This document shows positions 1 through 9,753 of a stretch of 30,575 bases of DNA, piece after piece. The notes below the pieces were generated by a model that was not told the origin of the DNA, made no database searches, and saw nothing but the letters and a program-made list of their open reading frames with translations. Both the position numbers and the translations under genes were made by a program. Every line of letters begins with the position of its first letter. Positions within the stretch are counted from its first letter, which is position 1. This DNA comes from Phaeoceros laevis (taxonomy: Eukaryota; Anthocerotophyta; Anthocerotopsida; Notothyladales), in NCBI GenBank assembly GCA_049999765.1, contig JBNGIQ010008545.1, positions 1 through 30,575 of the forward strand, written 5' to 3'.

Positions 1-116
1 GGAAGTGAGGTTCTCTTTAACTTATCTCAGATTTGATCAAGGAACTCTATCAATGTGTAGCATTGGCTCTTCAGTGTGTGCTTGGTATCTTCTAAGAACA
101 GTGCGTTGTCTTGCAG

Positions 117-2490
117 CCCCATCTTGTTCTTGGTCTTATATCTCAGATTGTGAAGGTAAGGATTCGTCCTTCACTGTTGTAGGACAGAGTCGCACTCCCT
201 TCTGTACAAACATGCGTCCACGAACATGCTAATTGGGCTGTGGAGGATGGGCTTGTGGATTCAGATTCAATTGCTAGCGGACTTAAATCTGAAGAAAACA
301 CCCGAACTGCTGGAAATACTGCAGGACAGTGAGGTAGGATGAAAAACGGAGGCCTTGCAGTCAGCCAGCTGAAATCTTAGAGTACTTGTTCCTAAAGGAG
401 TTGTACCAAACGCAGAATCACCAGCCCTTCAGGACGGCATGTTTCTGACTCTGGCTGGTTTGTTGGTCAGGAAATTGAAGCTCTTACACGGCTCATACCT
501 GAGAAGGTTTTACTTCGATGGATGAACTTTTACCTGCAGAAAGCAGGTTACAAGAAAACAGTAACTAACTTCTCAGCTGATGTGAAGGTATATGTCAGTT
601 CTTAGCGTTTTCCACTTTGTAGACTGTTCATCCTATGAGGTTGATGCCTCATGGTTGTGCTGCTGTGATTCAAACACATGTGCTCAAATGATATCAGAAT
701 TCACGTTTGTCACAACCAGTTTATGTCACGCAGGATGGTGAGGCATACACAGTTCTCCTTCACACTCTAGCTCCGGAAAGTTGTGACCTGTTTCCCCTGA
801 AACTGACTGATCCAACTGAACGAGCTAAAGCAGTATTGGTGCAAGCAGAACGCATCAACTGCCGCAAATATGTCTCACCGAAGGACATACTTGAGGGATC
901 TGCAAATCTGAATCTCGCCTTTGTTGCTCACCTTTTTCATGAAAGGTAGTATTTGCGTCTTGGACTGGAAAATCTCCTGCTCGTGTTTAACAGAGTGGAA
1001 GCTAATTTACCGCCTGGCAATTGCATGGAGGAATGGTCTGGTTGCATCAGACAACTTGAAATTCTCGTATGCAGAGATTCTAGAGGATGACGAACAGGAT
1101 TCAAGAGAGGAAAGAGCATATCGCATGTGGATTAACAGCCTCGGAATTGAAAGCTATGTGCACTCGTTGTTTGAGGATGTTGTTGATGGGTGAGTGTGGA
1201 AGCGGATTATTTCATGCAGCATGCATGTACGAATGATGATTTCAACATCTTCACCAATCTCTTTGCCATGAATCCTGCTAACTGGGTCCTTTCTTGCAGG
1301 TGGGTTCTACTCGAAGTTCTTGACAAAGTTGCTCCAGGAGTAGTGAATTGGAGACGAGCCAACAGACCTCCATTTAGAATACCTTTGAAGAAGGTAGAAA
1401 ACTGCAATCAAGCCATTGAAATTGGAAAGAACCTGAAGTTGTCACTCGTCAATGTTGCTGGAAATGACATCGTGCAAAAGAACAAGAAATTAATACTTGG
1501 TATGCGATCCTTTGTTGTCCTTATCAACTGTGCACTGTTGTATTTGTGTGGGGATTTGATGTGGTTGGAAGCTTTGCCTTAAGAATTGAAGACTCATTGG
1601 TCGTGATGCTGGCAGCGTATCTGTGGCAGTTAATGCGGTATAACATGCTGCAATTGCTGAAAAATCTCAAGTTGCACATGAAAGAGGTTGCGGATGGGGA
1701 TATTCTTCAGTGGGCTAATGCAAAAGTAAGAAGTGTGGGCAAAACATCTTGCATGGAGAGTTTCAAGGTACATGCTTGGCAGAATAAAAGTATTTGTCTT
1801 TGAAGTGAAAATGATTTGTGTCCTTTGCCCAACTTTCTGTGTATCAAATGTTCCCTCCCCTTACATGCATGTCCTTCAAAAATGTTAGCCGGCTGACTGG
1901 GCTAGACACAGTTAACTGCTCCATGGTATGAGGGCTGAAGGAGTGATGTATGCAGGATAAAACTTTGGCCAATGGGCTCTTTTTTTTGGAACTTCTCGGA
2001 GCTGTTGAACCAAGAGTTGTGAATTGGCATCTTGTAACGCCAGGGGTAACATGTATGTGAAAGTTTGCTTGGAGGCAATATTTGCTTCATGTGAACTTGT
2101 TAAGCAAAGTTTTGACCTTAACTGCCTTTGAGATATGATACACAGAACCTGTGAACTCGTTTGGTCATTGCTTAGACGTCTTGTCAATTGGTGGATGGGC
2201 AGACGAGGATAAGAAGCAGAATGCAAACTACATCGTAAGCGTCGCAAGAAAGCTTGGATGCTCCATTTTCCTTCTCTGGGATGATATTGTAGAGGTACAG
2301 CAATGATGTGCTGCAGATTGAATGGTCATCTTGTAAGGCAATTAAATGATGCTGACTTTCAGACATGCATTGACATCTGGGTCGTAAATAGGTGAGGCCA
2401 AAGATGATCCTTACGCTGACTGCAAGTATTATGTTGTGGAGCTTATCCAGCAAAGGGAGCAAAGTACCTCCGCTGTCTACTGGGACATAA
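117..2490 (+). CDS. Fimbrin (actin-bundling protein), 3' part, ten exons
   Basis: Fimbrins cross-link actin filaments in the cytosol through two actin-binding domains, each made of two calponin-homology (CH) domains. Exons I can define by GT-AG borders and matching phases: 117-155, 265-333, 471-587, 734-945, 1031-1189, 1300-1499, 1616-1767, 1956-2052, 2203-2294 and 2392-2490 (stop TAA). Joined, they give about 411 residues with no stop. Fimbrin signatures in order: [13 protein letters not shown] and [17 protein letters not shown] (end of CH1 and linker), [18 protein letters not shown] to [17 protein letters not shown] (CH2), YRMWINSLG to [25 protein letters not shown] and [16 protein letters not shown] (CH3), then [29 protein letters not shown] and [19 protein letters not shown] (CH4). 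The EF-hand region and most of CH1 lie left of the window; GAA at 2-4 followed by GTGAGG may be the preceding exon end. Introns are 81-188 bp. The gene looks functional. Confidence 0.93.
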
Positions 2491-3474
2491 CAGCTGGGAG
2501 CTATTCTTAGTAGAATTGTTTTTCATTCAATTGAATACATCCTAGATCCTCAGCTGTTACGCTGCTGTTCGTTAGAATTCGTACGTATCGGCAACTTCAC
2601 AACTTTATGATTTCTGATACCAAATCTTTGATAGTTACAATGTTACACAAACTTATCTAACCATCCGGTGTGATCCACTTTTTCGTCATCTGTTACTTTC
2701 GTAACATTGACTCGACTCGGGCGTGGGTTGAAGTAGCGAATGCCACATGGGCGAATATTGTATTTCTCTACACCCATTTTTTTTTTTCCAACCGTCACAA
2801 ATGTCGCATTCCACCTCCCATAATGTTCCCAGATTGGCAGCGGCTTACGCAAAAAAGGTCGCTCTCTGCAGCACTGCGGGATCGTACACACAAGCAACCC
2901 GGTCACGCATCCAAGCAGGATACTGACGGAAGATTCAAAAACCTTCCCAGTGTCTCCTATTAGACTACAAAAGGCAGCCCAGTAACTCCTCTCGCTCCTG
3001 CAACTCAGAACCTTTTCTGATCAGCGAACGCGCACATCGATTCTCTACCAAAAGCAATGATAATGTTTCCTGTTAATTGTAACTTGCACTCCTCAGTTTT
3101 GCCCGTGAGTAAACCCAGTCTGCTGTCAACCATAACCCCAGTCACCATGACAACTGCGTTTGACCTCTCGAGGCACCGGTTGAAGCTCATGTTATATCCT
3201 GTGAAACTTCAACCCAACAAAAACGCATTAAAGGGGTGAATGCGCAAGTGTGAGAGGGAAGGGACAGGGTCAAGTTACTGAGCTGCCAAGGGCAAGCTCA
3301 GTAGGGCCAAAAAGAAATTAGATCCTCAGTCACGCAGTCAAAAAGGGGAGATAATGGCTTCTTGGCATCCAAGCCTGCTGCTGGGAAAGAGAAGCTGATT
3401 TTTCACTCATCAGTTGGCATTGCACTCCGCTGATTGGCTCTAGCGTCTTGGGAGCCTCAAGGGGCAGTGCCCAC
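2491..3474. other. Convergent spacer, no gene seen
   Basis: This stretch lies between the fimbrin stop codon and the stop codon of the leftward OB-fold gene and should hold both 3' UTRs. It has a T-rich run near 2777-2790 but no coding pattern, RNA gene or element that I recognise. Confidence 0.5.
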
Positions 3475-4381
3475 TCATTCATCGACCACATTGACCAGCT
3501 CATACTCCACACTTGAAAGGTTGTTGTCCTCCTTGACCACAAAAGAAGCCGGATCAGTCACTTCAACCCTGCCCCATTTGTCCACCGCCAGCCTCATCGA
3601 GCCCTTGAACATATCGATTTTGGCATTTCTCAACACTACTGTCACTCCAGCCTTCATAACATCCGCTGGCAAAAAAATGTCACCAAACCACGAAGGTTAG
3701 CAGGAGATGCTGAGACCAACTTCACTGTAAAAAGCTTTAGGAGGCTCCAAAAGGGCCAAGAAAATGGCCGAAGTGAAACTTCGCAAGAGACCCTACAAGC
3801 AATCGGCACATGCGACGTCAAGCAGGCCTTCCTGCAATCCTAGAAATAATGCTTAATTTGCAGCTTTTCTTGGTGACCAACGTCGATTGCTTGCCTTTGT
3901 TACTCAAACCACAACATACGACCTCAAAACCTGCAAAGAGGCTCAACCTAGCACATATACCAAGGGGAAAGTGGGCGGAAATGTTGAGGCATCTAGATCA
4001 CAATTTCCAACTCCGAACGACAGGGACGTGCTGAGTTGACGTGAGATCTAGAAACTTCGTGCCCAGTGGATAAACAAGGCATGATTTCAAGTCAGAAATG
4101 TGGCAGGGCCAATACAGCCAGGACGGATGCCAAACCAAGCATACATACAAGTGCACACCTTGCTCGTTTCTCGCAGCGAAGACGATAACGCCGGTGTCAT
4201 CACCCACAATACATTCAGCTATCCGCACATGCCGAACCTGATTACCGTCAGGTCGGGTCTTCTGCAGAACCAACTTGCAACTAACCACCTTCACAATCAG
4301 GGTGTGACCTGACGTGCCAGGGCGAAGTTGATCCACCTTAACAAATACAGGTTTTCTCAGATTTGCGTTAGCCGCAGCCAT
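3475..4381 (-). CDS. OB-fold nucleic-acid-binding protein, At4g28440-like, two exons
   Basis: The product belongs to the small plant OB-fold family represented by Arabidopsis At4g28440, distantly related to single-stranded-nucleic-acid-binding SOSS-B proteins; its biochemical role is not well defined. Exon 1 runs from the ATG at 4381 down to 4159 and encodes FVKVDQLRPGTSGHTL, VVSCKLVLQKTRPDG, IAECIVGDDTGVIVFAARNEQ. The intron (4158-3666) begins GTGTGC and ends TTGCCAG. Exon 2 runs 3665-3475 and encodes DVMKAGVTVVLRNAKIDMF, GSMRLAVDKWGRVEV, FVVKEDNNLSSVEYELVNVV and the stop. The split codon (G plus CG) reads Ala, so the joined frame is open: 137 residues, close to the family size. It converges on fimbrin across about 1 kb. 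It appears intact. Confidence 0.92.
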
Positions 4382-4640
4382 CGCTCCTATGTGATTTGCC
4401 CCAGCAACTCGCCGCCCCCCTCCCTCCCTCGCTCGTGCGTAGGTGGCACTGGGGGGAGTTGCTCAATCCAGGCTGCCAGGAAAAAGAGTTGACAGCTTTG
4501 TGGAGGGCTAAGCCAAGCTTGTAAGCTTTGCCTCTAAGCCCTAAATCATGCCATTAAATCTTCGTGTTCTCCAAGAAGTACAAACTCACGGGACAACACA
4601 TCGGCGGAGTATGAGAACGTTAACTTGATTTAGGGTTGAC
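4382..4640 (-). promoter_or_regulatory. Upstream region of the OB-fold gene
   Basis: Immediately upstream of the ATG the sense strand is G/A-rich (the plus strand has CCCCCCTCCCTCCCTCGCTCG near 4415-4435), as in many plant leaders. No clear TATA box can be assigned. This is inferred from position. Confidence 0.35.
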
Positions 4641-4713
4641 TGGGTATGGAATTGTACACAAGTTGTAATGGTTCTAGTTGTTTGTTCTTTGGCATGGAGG
4701 CACAACCGGTACG

Positions 4714-4811
4714 CCATCAAAGAGCGTTGCATTCCATTCATTTCCACACTTTCCGGCGATAGAGAACATCCATCAAAGAGCATTACATTCCATTCATTTC
4801 CACACTTTCCG
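4714..4811. repeat. 42-bp direct repeat, two copies
   Basis: The unit starting CCATCAAAGAGC and ending CACACTTTCCG occurs at 4714-4755 and again at 4770-4811 with two or three differences. No coding role is apparent. Confidence 0.85.
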
Positions 4812-4828
4812 AGGACTTCAAGTGTTTC

Positions 4829-4862
4829 TTCACCAAGTGAACCACTTCACCAAGTGAACCAC
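4829..4862. repeat. 17-bp perfect tandem duplication
   Basis: TTCACCAAGTGAACCAC occurs twice in a row (4829-4845 and 4846-4862). Each unit contains the near-palindrome TTCACCAAGTGAA. Confidence 0.9.
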
Positions 4863-5060
4863 AATGAGCTTTGAACATCCATTCATACAGCCAATAAAAG
4901 AGTCGAGGAAATGAAAAAAGTAGAGGAAGGACGGTAGGATTGAATGCTTTGCCTAGAAGCATAATAGTAGTTAGATACAAGTACTAACCCTAGACTAGAG
5001 TGATTTAGCTTAAGCAAACTAAGGTAGCTTAACCACCATAGATGACCAGCTAGGTACCTC

Positions 5061-5128
5061 GCTACCTTGCAAGTCATAGAAATGATAAGAGTGCACGAGC
5101 TACCTTGCAAGTCATAGAAATAGTAAGA
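5061..5128. repeat. 38-bp-period direct repeat
   Basis: GCTACCTTGCAAGTCATAG begins at 5061 and again at 5099; both copies continue with AAAT. It lies in AT-rich non-coding spacer, which also has a (TAC)n run near 5171-5183. Confidence 0.8.
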
Positions 5129-5340
5129 TGGTCGATTCCCTTGTGGAATTGGTATAGTGTGGTTCTTTACTACTACTACTACACACTATCACACTATTCT
5201 TTGGAGGAATGAATGAAAACAAGAGTATATAGTATCCTTGGTTAGCACCTGAAAGCCGGCTTTAATAGCACCTTTGATAAGGGGATTGGAGTAAACAGTG
5301 AACACCATATTGCAGCCAAAGTGTACAAGAGGTGACACCC

Positions 5341-5733
5341 AAAAACAAATACAAATACCTAGGAGTCATCTTTTATGCAAACAAGTGTGTGTGTGTGTTT
5401 ATTTGAGGAGGTTAGCGATCCCGATGAGGGTCCCCCTGCCCCATTTAGGAAAGCGAGTCTTATTAACATAGCAAAGGCAAGAGCTCTTATTAACATAGCA
5501 AAGGCAAGAGTCTTATTAACATAGCAAAGGCAGGAGCTCTTATTAACATAGCAAAGGAGCTCTTATTAACATAGCAAAGGCAGAGTTACAACACTACCAG
5601 TTACAACAGTACCGAGTTACAGATGGAGCTAGGAGCTAGATACATAACGCAACTAACAACAGTCATGAGGGTGTTCAAAGCATGCATAGTCACCAAATTA
5701 TATGGAGTAGAAATATGGGGCACACGGGTGTAA
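5341..5733 (+). mobile_element. Decayed LINE-like reverse-transcriptase fragment
   Basis: Two short stretches look like the C-terminal part of a non-LTR retrotransposon reverse transcriptase: KYKYLGVIFYANK near 5347-5385, and FKACIVTKLYGVEIWG at 5674-5721, ended by a TAA at 5731. Family knowledge: plant LINE ORF2 proteins carry a YLG(V/I) motif followed downstream by a (L/K)LYG(A/V)E(I/V)WG motif. The two pieces are separated by an array of tandem repeats with stops, so the copy is dead. The assignment rests on two short motifs only. Confidence 0.5.
5458..5583. repeat. Five-copy tandem repeat, 23-27 bp period
   Basis: TCTTATTAACATAGCAAAGG starts at 5458, 5485, 5511, 5538 and 5561. The copies are nearly identical and differ mainly in the linker (CAAGAGC, CAAGAG, CAGGAGC, AGC). 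The array lies between the two LINE-like segments. A (GT)n run precedes it near 5385-5398. Confidence 0.92.
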
Positions 5734-5879
5734 AAGCCCTGTGTAGAAGTGTGGGGCCCAGGGTGTTACTCGGAGCGTGGGGCACAAGCTGTTACTCGGC
5801 GCAGTGGGAGAAGATACAGGGTGTTACTCGAAGCCGTGGACGAAGATAAACAAGGTACATACATATGGACTTCATGAAC

Positions 5880-5981
5880 CTACCTCTTGTACTTATGTGA
5901 CTGCACATTTGGGCCAGCACTCACAAGCATGTCATTAAAGTACTTGATGCCATAAAACACCGCTGTGTCATCTACATCTGG
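5880..5981 (-). other. Unidentified exon-like fragment (possible last exon)
   Basis: Reading leftward, a pyrimidine-rich stretch ending TTTCCAG at about 5977 is followed by an open frame that reads DVDDTAVFYGIKYFNDML, VSAGP and NVQSHKYKR, then TAG at 5882-5880. The residue composition looks like real protein and the acceptor is good, so this may be the last exon of a gene whose other exons are elsewhere. I do not recognise the family. Homology shared by the PPR-A and PPR-H flanks starts just to the right (about 5990), so a duplicated PPR block may have landed beside or inside this gene. Confidence 0.35.
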
Positions 5982-6083
5982 AAATACATATAGAATTAAG
6001 CAAGCACATGCACACCCAAGAGAAAGACAACACTGGCAGTCTCTCGCACACACACCTGAGCAGAGGCTAGATCTTCAGTATTC

Positions 6084-8489
6084 TCACGGTCGTCCCTTAC
6101 AACTGCAACGCCCGTTTGCAAATCGATGTACACGGTACCCATCCCTTACCACAATGTCTCTCTGTTCAAGCCTCGACATGATTTCCGTGGAGCTGTGGCA
6201 GTCACTGCACCTGCGTAGATTCTTCGTTACCACCAGAGGTGTCGCACTCGGAGTGTTCAACAGACCAAACGCCAGAGCTAGCTTCTCCGCATGCCCACAA
6301 AGCACATCTTCCTTTTCCTTCTGACTCAGTGCCTTCAACACCAACTTTGTGTGAGGTACGTGGCCTCCTTCCTGCTTCACACGTGCATTTGTGCTCTCTA
6401 CCTTAAACGCAAAATCCTTTCTCGTTTCTCCCGCCAGAAATCTGTGTACCTCCTTATTCACCTCAATGCTCGCCACTGCAGGTTTCTTGTTAGCTCCTGC
6501 TGCACTTCTCTGTGTTTCAATCCTGTCTACATCGGTCCACCTACCTGCATCTGCGTAGGCATTGGCCATGAGCACATAGGCAGACGCCATTTGAGGCTCC
6601 AGCCTAACAAGGCTTTCAAAACACCACACAGCCCTCTCTATATCCATGTGACTTTTGCAGGCGTTCAACAAAGACGTCAAGCCCACCACATTACTTTGGC
6701 CTTCACACGATAACAGCATCTTCGCCGCCTCATCTAATTGGCCAGCACGCGCAATAAGATCAATCATGCAGGTGTAATGCTCAATAGTAGGTTTGATGCC
6801 ATGCTGTTCAGCCATGGAATCCAAGTGTTTGCGACCCTCGTGGACCAGTCCCTCATGACTGCATGCTACTAGAAGGCAAGTAAAAGTAACATCATCAGGA
6901 TGAACACCGGCAACTAACATCTCCTCAAAGCAAGCTAGTGCCTTGCGACCTTCATCACAAGCACCATACCCAGCAATCAGGGCTGTCCATGTCACCACAT
7001 TCTTTGTGTCCATGCTGTCAAAAACCTGNNNNNNNNNNNNNNNNNNNNNNNNNNNNNNNNNNNNNNNNNNNNNNNNNNNNNNNNNNNNNNNNNNNNNNNN
7101 NNNNNNNNNNNNNNNNNNNNNNNNNNNNGCTGTCCATGTCACCACATTCTTTGTGTCCATGCTGTCAAAAACCTGGCGCGCATCTTTCAGTTCACCACAT
7201 TTTGCATACATGTCCACCAGGCAGTTGCCCACCACTACGTTATCCAGCAGTCCTCTTTTGACAATCTGAGAGTCAAGCTCCCTGCCCTTCTGTATGGCAC
7301 CAGTGCTTGCACACGCCTTCAGAAGGCAAGCAAAAGTTACATGGTCAGCCAAAATGAGGCCCCCCTCCTCCATTTGTCCATACACCACAAGCGCCTCTTG
7401 GCCGAGTCCTTGCTGTGAATACCCAGCGATCAGGGCATTCCATGTCACCACATTCTTTGTGTCCATGCTATCAAAAACCTGGCGTGCATCTTCCAGCTCA
7501 CCACATTTTGCATACATGTCAACCAGGCAGGTGCCAACAAACAAGTCAGTAGGATTGCCACAGTTCAACACATCAGAGTGCACTTTTCGGCCAGATTCCA
7601 AGTCGGTGGCAACAAGCTTGAAGGAAGCTGCAAAGACGTAATCATTCGCCTTCACTCCTGACCTACGCATCTCACGGTAGAGTTGTATGGCATCCTTCGG
7701 TTTTCCGTGCTTAGCATGTGCAGAGATAATGGAGAACCACATGAAGACATCCGGTTTCCCTACCCTGTTGAACACATCCATGGCCTCCTGTAGCCTACCT
7801 CCACATGCATACATGCGCAAGAGATGGTTTCCCAAAAATGCGTTGGATCCGTGCCCAAGCTGGACAGTGAGATCATCAAGTCGTCGCCCCAACACCAGAT
7901 TTTTTTCAGCCCCACATATCCGAATGACTCTGTACAGGAGAGAGGAGGACACACGAGATTGTTTCTCCGCCAAGATGGTCAAAGCGTCCACTGCTGGACT
8001 TAGCTGCCCATTCTCACAAAGTTGTTCGATTACAGCCTGAGCAGTTCCGTACCCTTGCCACTCTGGCACCGTTGGAGCACCAACATTATGATGCAATAAG
8101 GGGTTGGATGTAGGCTGAGCAGACCGTCCAACCTGCTTGTCCAAGGCAGCCAGCTCCGCATCCACCCAGTCAGGCTTGTAGAAGTGGTTCAGCCATGTAG
8201 GCTCTTTGGACTCCTTGTGCCTGAAGTCGGGAGATCGCTCGCTCTTCTTGTTCGTCCTGCAGTCCCACCACAATGTGGGGTCCAAGAAATACTGCCTCCA
8301 CAACAACTCTTGTCGTTCTCCTGCACTGCTATTGTCCGGTATGCATAACTTGACTGCTAAGCCACAGCACGGCACCAATGTGCGGCTTGTGTAAATCCAT
8401 TGCCTCGGAGGAACATTGAGCTTCCCCACCAGCTCCAGGGTGTGGGCCCGCCTCTCAGCTGCTGGCGTCCAAAATCGCTGATGTTGCAT
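6084..8489 (-). CDS. PPR-A: PLS-class PPR with PDF-like N terminus and DYW-type domain ending GRP
   Basis: Predicted organellar RNA-editing factor (801 codons as assembled). The ATG at 8489 starts MQHQRFW, the start conserved with PPR-C and PPR-G. Residues about 61-117 (8139-8309) form a block like the PDF motif of OSB proteins: ELLWRQYFLDPTLWW, SPDFRHKESKEPTWL, KPDWVDAELAALD. PPR motifs run from about residue 180, with S motifs such as LVDMYAKCGELEDARQVFD, followed by E1 and E2 motifs. The usual PG box before E+ is replaced by KKPAVASIEVNKEVHRF. The DYW-type domain (last about 69 residues) keeps HAE, CSDC, VHRF and CSC, but ends KGRP. A 100-N gap (7029-7128) is flanked by identical 47-bp sequence; joining the flanks removes 147 bp and leaves about 752 residues in frame. 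The gene is intronless. Confidence 0.88.
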   Translation of the reverse strand: MQHQRFWTPAAERRAHTLELVGKLNVPPRQWIYTSRTLVPCCGLAVKLCIPDNSSAGERQELLWRQYFLDPTLWWDCRTNKKSERSPDFRHKESKEPTWLNHFYKPDWVDAELAALDKQVGRSAQPTSNPLLHHNVGAPTVPEWQGYGTAQAVIEQLCENGQLSPAVDALTILAEKQSRVSSSLLYRVIRICGAEKNLVLGRRLDDLTVQLGHGSNAFLGNHLLRMYACGGRLQEAMDVFNRVGKPDVFMWFSIISAHAKHGKPKDAIQLYREMRRSGVKANDYVFAASFKLVATDLESGRKVHSDVLNCGNPTDLFVGTCLVDMYAKCGELEDARQVFDSMDTKNVVTWNALIAGYSQQGLGQEALVVYGQMEEGGLILADHVTFACLLKACASTGAIQKGRELDSQIVKRGLLDNVVVGNCLVDMYAKCGELKDARQVFDSMDTKNVVTWTXXXXXXXXXXXXXXXXXXXXXXXXXXXXXXXXXXQVFDSMDTKNVVTWTALIAGYGACDEGRKALACFEEMLVAGVHPDDVTFTCLLVACSHEGLVHEGRKHLDSMAEQHGIKPTIEHYTCMIDLIARAGQLDEAAKMLLSCEGQSNVVGLTSLLNACKSHMDIERAVWCFESLVRLEPQMASAYVLMANAYADAGRWTDVDRIETQRSAAGANKKPAVASIEVNKEVHRFLAGETRKDFAFKVESTNARVKQEGGHVPHTKLVLKALSQKEKEDVLCGHAEKLALAFGLLNTPSATPLVVTKNLRRCSDCHSSTEIMSRLEQRDIVVRDGYRVHRFANGRCSCKGRP
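7029..7128. other. 100-N assembly gap inside PPR-A
   Basis: This is a fixed-length run of N. The 47 bp just before it (6982-7028) and just after it (7129-7175) are identical, which is what two unjoined overlapping contig ends look like. Confidence 0.95.
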
Positions 8490-9299
8490 CCCGTTGGTGG
8501 TGCGCTATGGTAGGTGGAGGAAATGCGGTATTGCGGTATTGCTACCTCTGCAAAAACTGGAGCACTTGGCTATGGCGGCCCTCGGACTGGCAAAGTGTTA
8601 TCCAGGTCAAGCACAGCCACAATCCACGGTGGCCTGCGGTTTGAACTCACAGGGAAGCACCAACAGCAGGGACATCTGTCGCAAAAGTCTGGTCGCGACA
8701 CCTTGCTAGCTTGAGCTAGGCCGTAGGTAGACATCAAATCATCATCGTATCTAGCCTGAGCTGTGGAGTGCTGTAACATTGACCTCAGGCATCATGACAT
8801 ACTGTAATTTGACATATGTCCAATTACAAGACTACTAGGGTGGGGTGTTATAGCATACACGTGGTAGTACAATGTAATTTAGGGTAAATTGCTGCACGAA
8901 GAATGTGCTGTGTTTAGCAACGAGAGATATTCCATGGAGAAATGAACAAGTTTTAGAGCTGCTCGTGTCTATGTGGTAAGGGCTTCGTCATGGACAGGCC
9001 AGAATTCAATCCGCTTGCTCGTCAGCACCTGAGAATGCAAGCATTTAGATAACCAGTTAATCGATGCGGACCCCGAATACTTATACAGGACGCACAGGTC
9101 AGAGATTCTCACTTGGTAAGCGCATCCAACGCAGCACAGGTTCTCACCTGTTACAAATAAATTCTTCCCGAGCAGCCTGCAAGATAGACATTCTCATTTG
9201 ACAAGCTACCCACAAATAGATTCTTCCAGGTCATCAAGCCAGGGGAATTTGCTTGTTTGCTGGAATGTTATGCAGGGCCTGGATCTGTCCAGCAGCAGC
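8490..9299. other. Spacer upstream of PPR-A
   Basis: This should hold the PPR-A 5' UTR and promoter, read leftward. The sequence GCACCACCAACGGG directly before the PPR-G ATG is also present before the PPR-A ATG. A (CAG)n run lies at about 9291-9306. I see no gene. Confidence 0.4.
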
Positions 9300-9528
9300 A
9301 GCAGCAAACCTGGACGGAGGTTTTTAATTAGGAGCAGTAGTAGTAAGAGCTGATCAGCAAGATTTGATAGGACCTAATTAGAAAACCCCGTTCACATACA
9401 ATTGTGCTAGCAGGAATTAGCATGACAAATTGCCAGAGTCTCATCATGTGCGGCCAGTCTGCATGCCAGTGAGGTGCCTCTCCACAGAACTTCCAGGCCT
9501 CCAACATATTCTTCCGCTCGCACGAGCC
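9300..9528 (-). mobile_element. hAT-family transposase C-terminal fragment
   Basis: Reading leftward from about 9519, an open stretch of 46 codons ends at 9382 and includes ERKNMLEAWKF, DWPHMMRLWQFVMLIPAST and IVCERGF. The pattern WP.(L/M)M.LWQ(F/I)V followed by IPAST..CERGFS is typical of the C-terminal dimerisation region of hAT-like transposases and hAT-derived zinc-finger proteins. A stop (TAG) follows two codons after CERGF, and further left an IKNLRPGLLLLL stretch may be the continuation. No inverted repeats or other transposase parts are visible, so this is a scrap. Confidence 0.65.
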
Positions 9529-9599
9529 TCAGCTTGCAAGCATGGATACAAACACATGTAGTTCAAGTTTACAGCTTACCCTGTGAACCAATGGCTGCG

Positions 9600-9725
9600 G
9601 TAGCAAACTGTGCTCAACAGTAGCAGCGCAGTAGAGAGGCAAGAGTTGTTGTGGAGGTAGTATTTCCTGGACAACACATTGTGATGGGACTTCAGGACGG
9701 ACACGAAGAGCGCCCACTGGAGACA
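9600..9725 (+). pseudogene. Relic of a PPR N-terminal (PDF-like) region
   Basis: In one plus-strand frame the sequence reads AVERQELLWR, stop, YFLDNTL, stop, WDFRTDTKSAHWRHE. This aligns with the PDF-like block of PPR-A and PPR-G (ERQELLWRQYFLDPTLW.DCRTNKK). Two stops in a short stretch and no PPR motifs after it show it is dead. It ends about 28 bp before the stop codon of the oppositely oriented kinase pseudogene, so the rest of the PPR gene was deleted or replaced. Confidence 0.75.
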
Positions 9726-9753
9726 TGAGAGACCTGATGAGTTGCCTTGCATT

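Noticed and set aside
1207-1407. Small openings antisense to or between fimbrin exons
   Set aside because: They are shadows of the fimbrin exons, whose splice borders and phases explain the region fully.
4714-5128. Direct repeats considered as a CRISPR array or transposon ends
   Set aside because: They are two-copy duplications without regular spacers in a plant nuclear sequence; no inverted termini or target-site duplications are seen.
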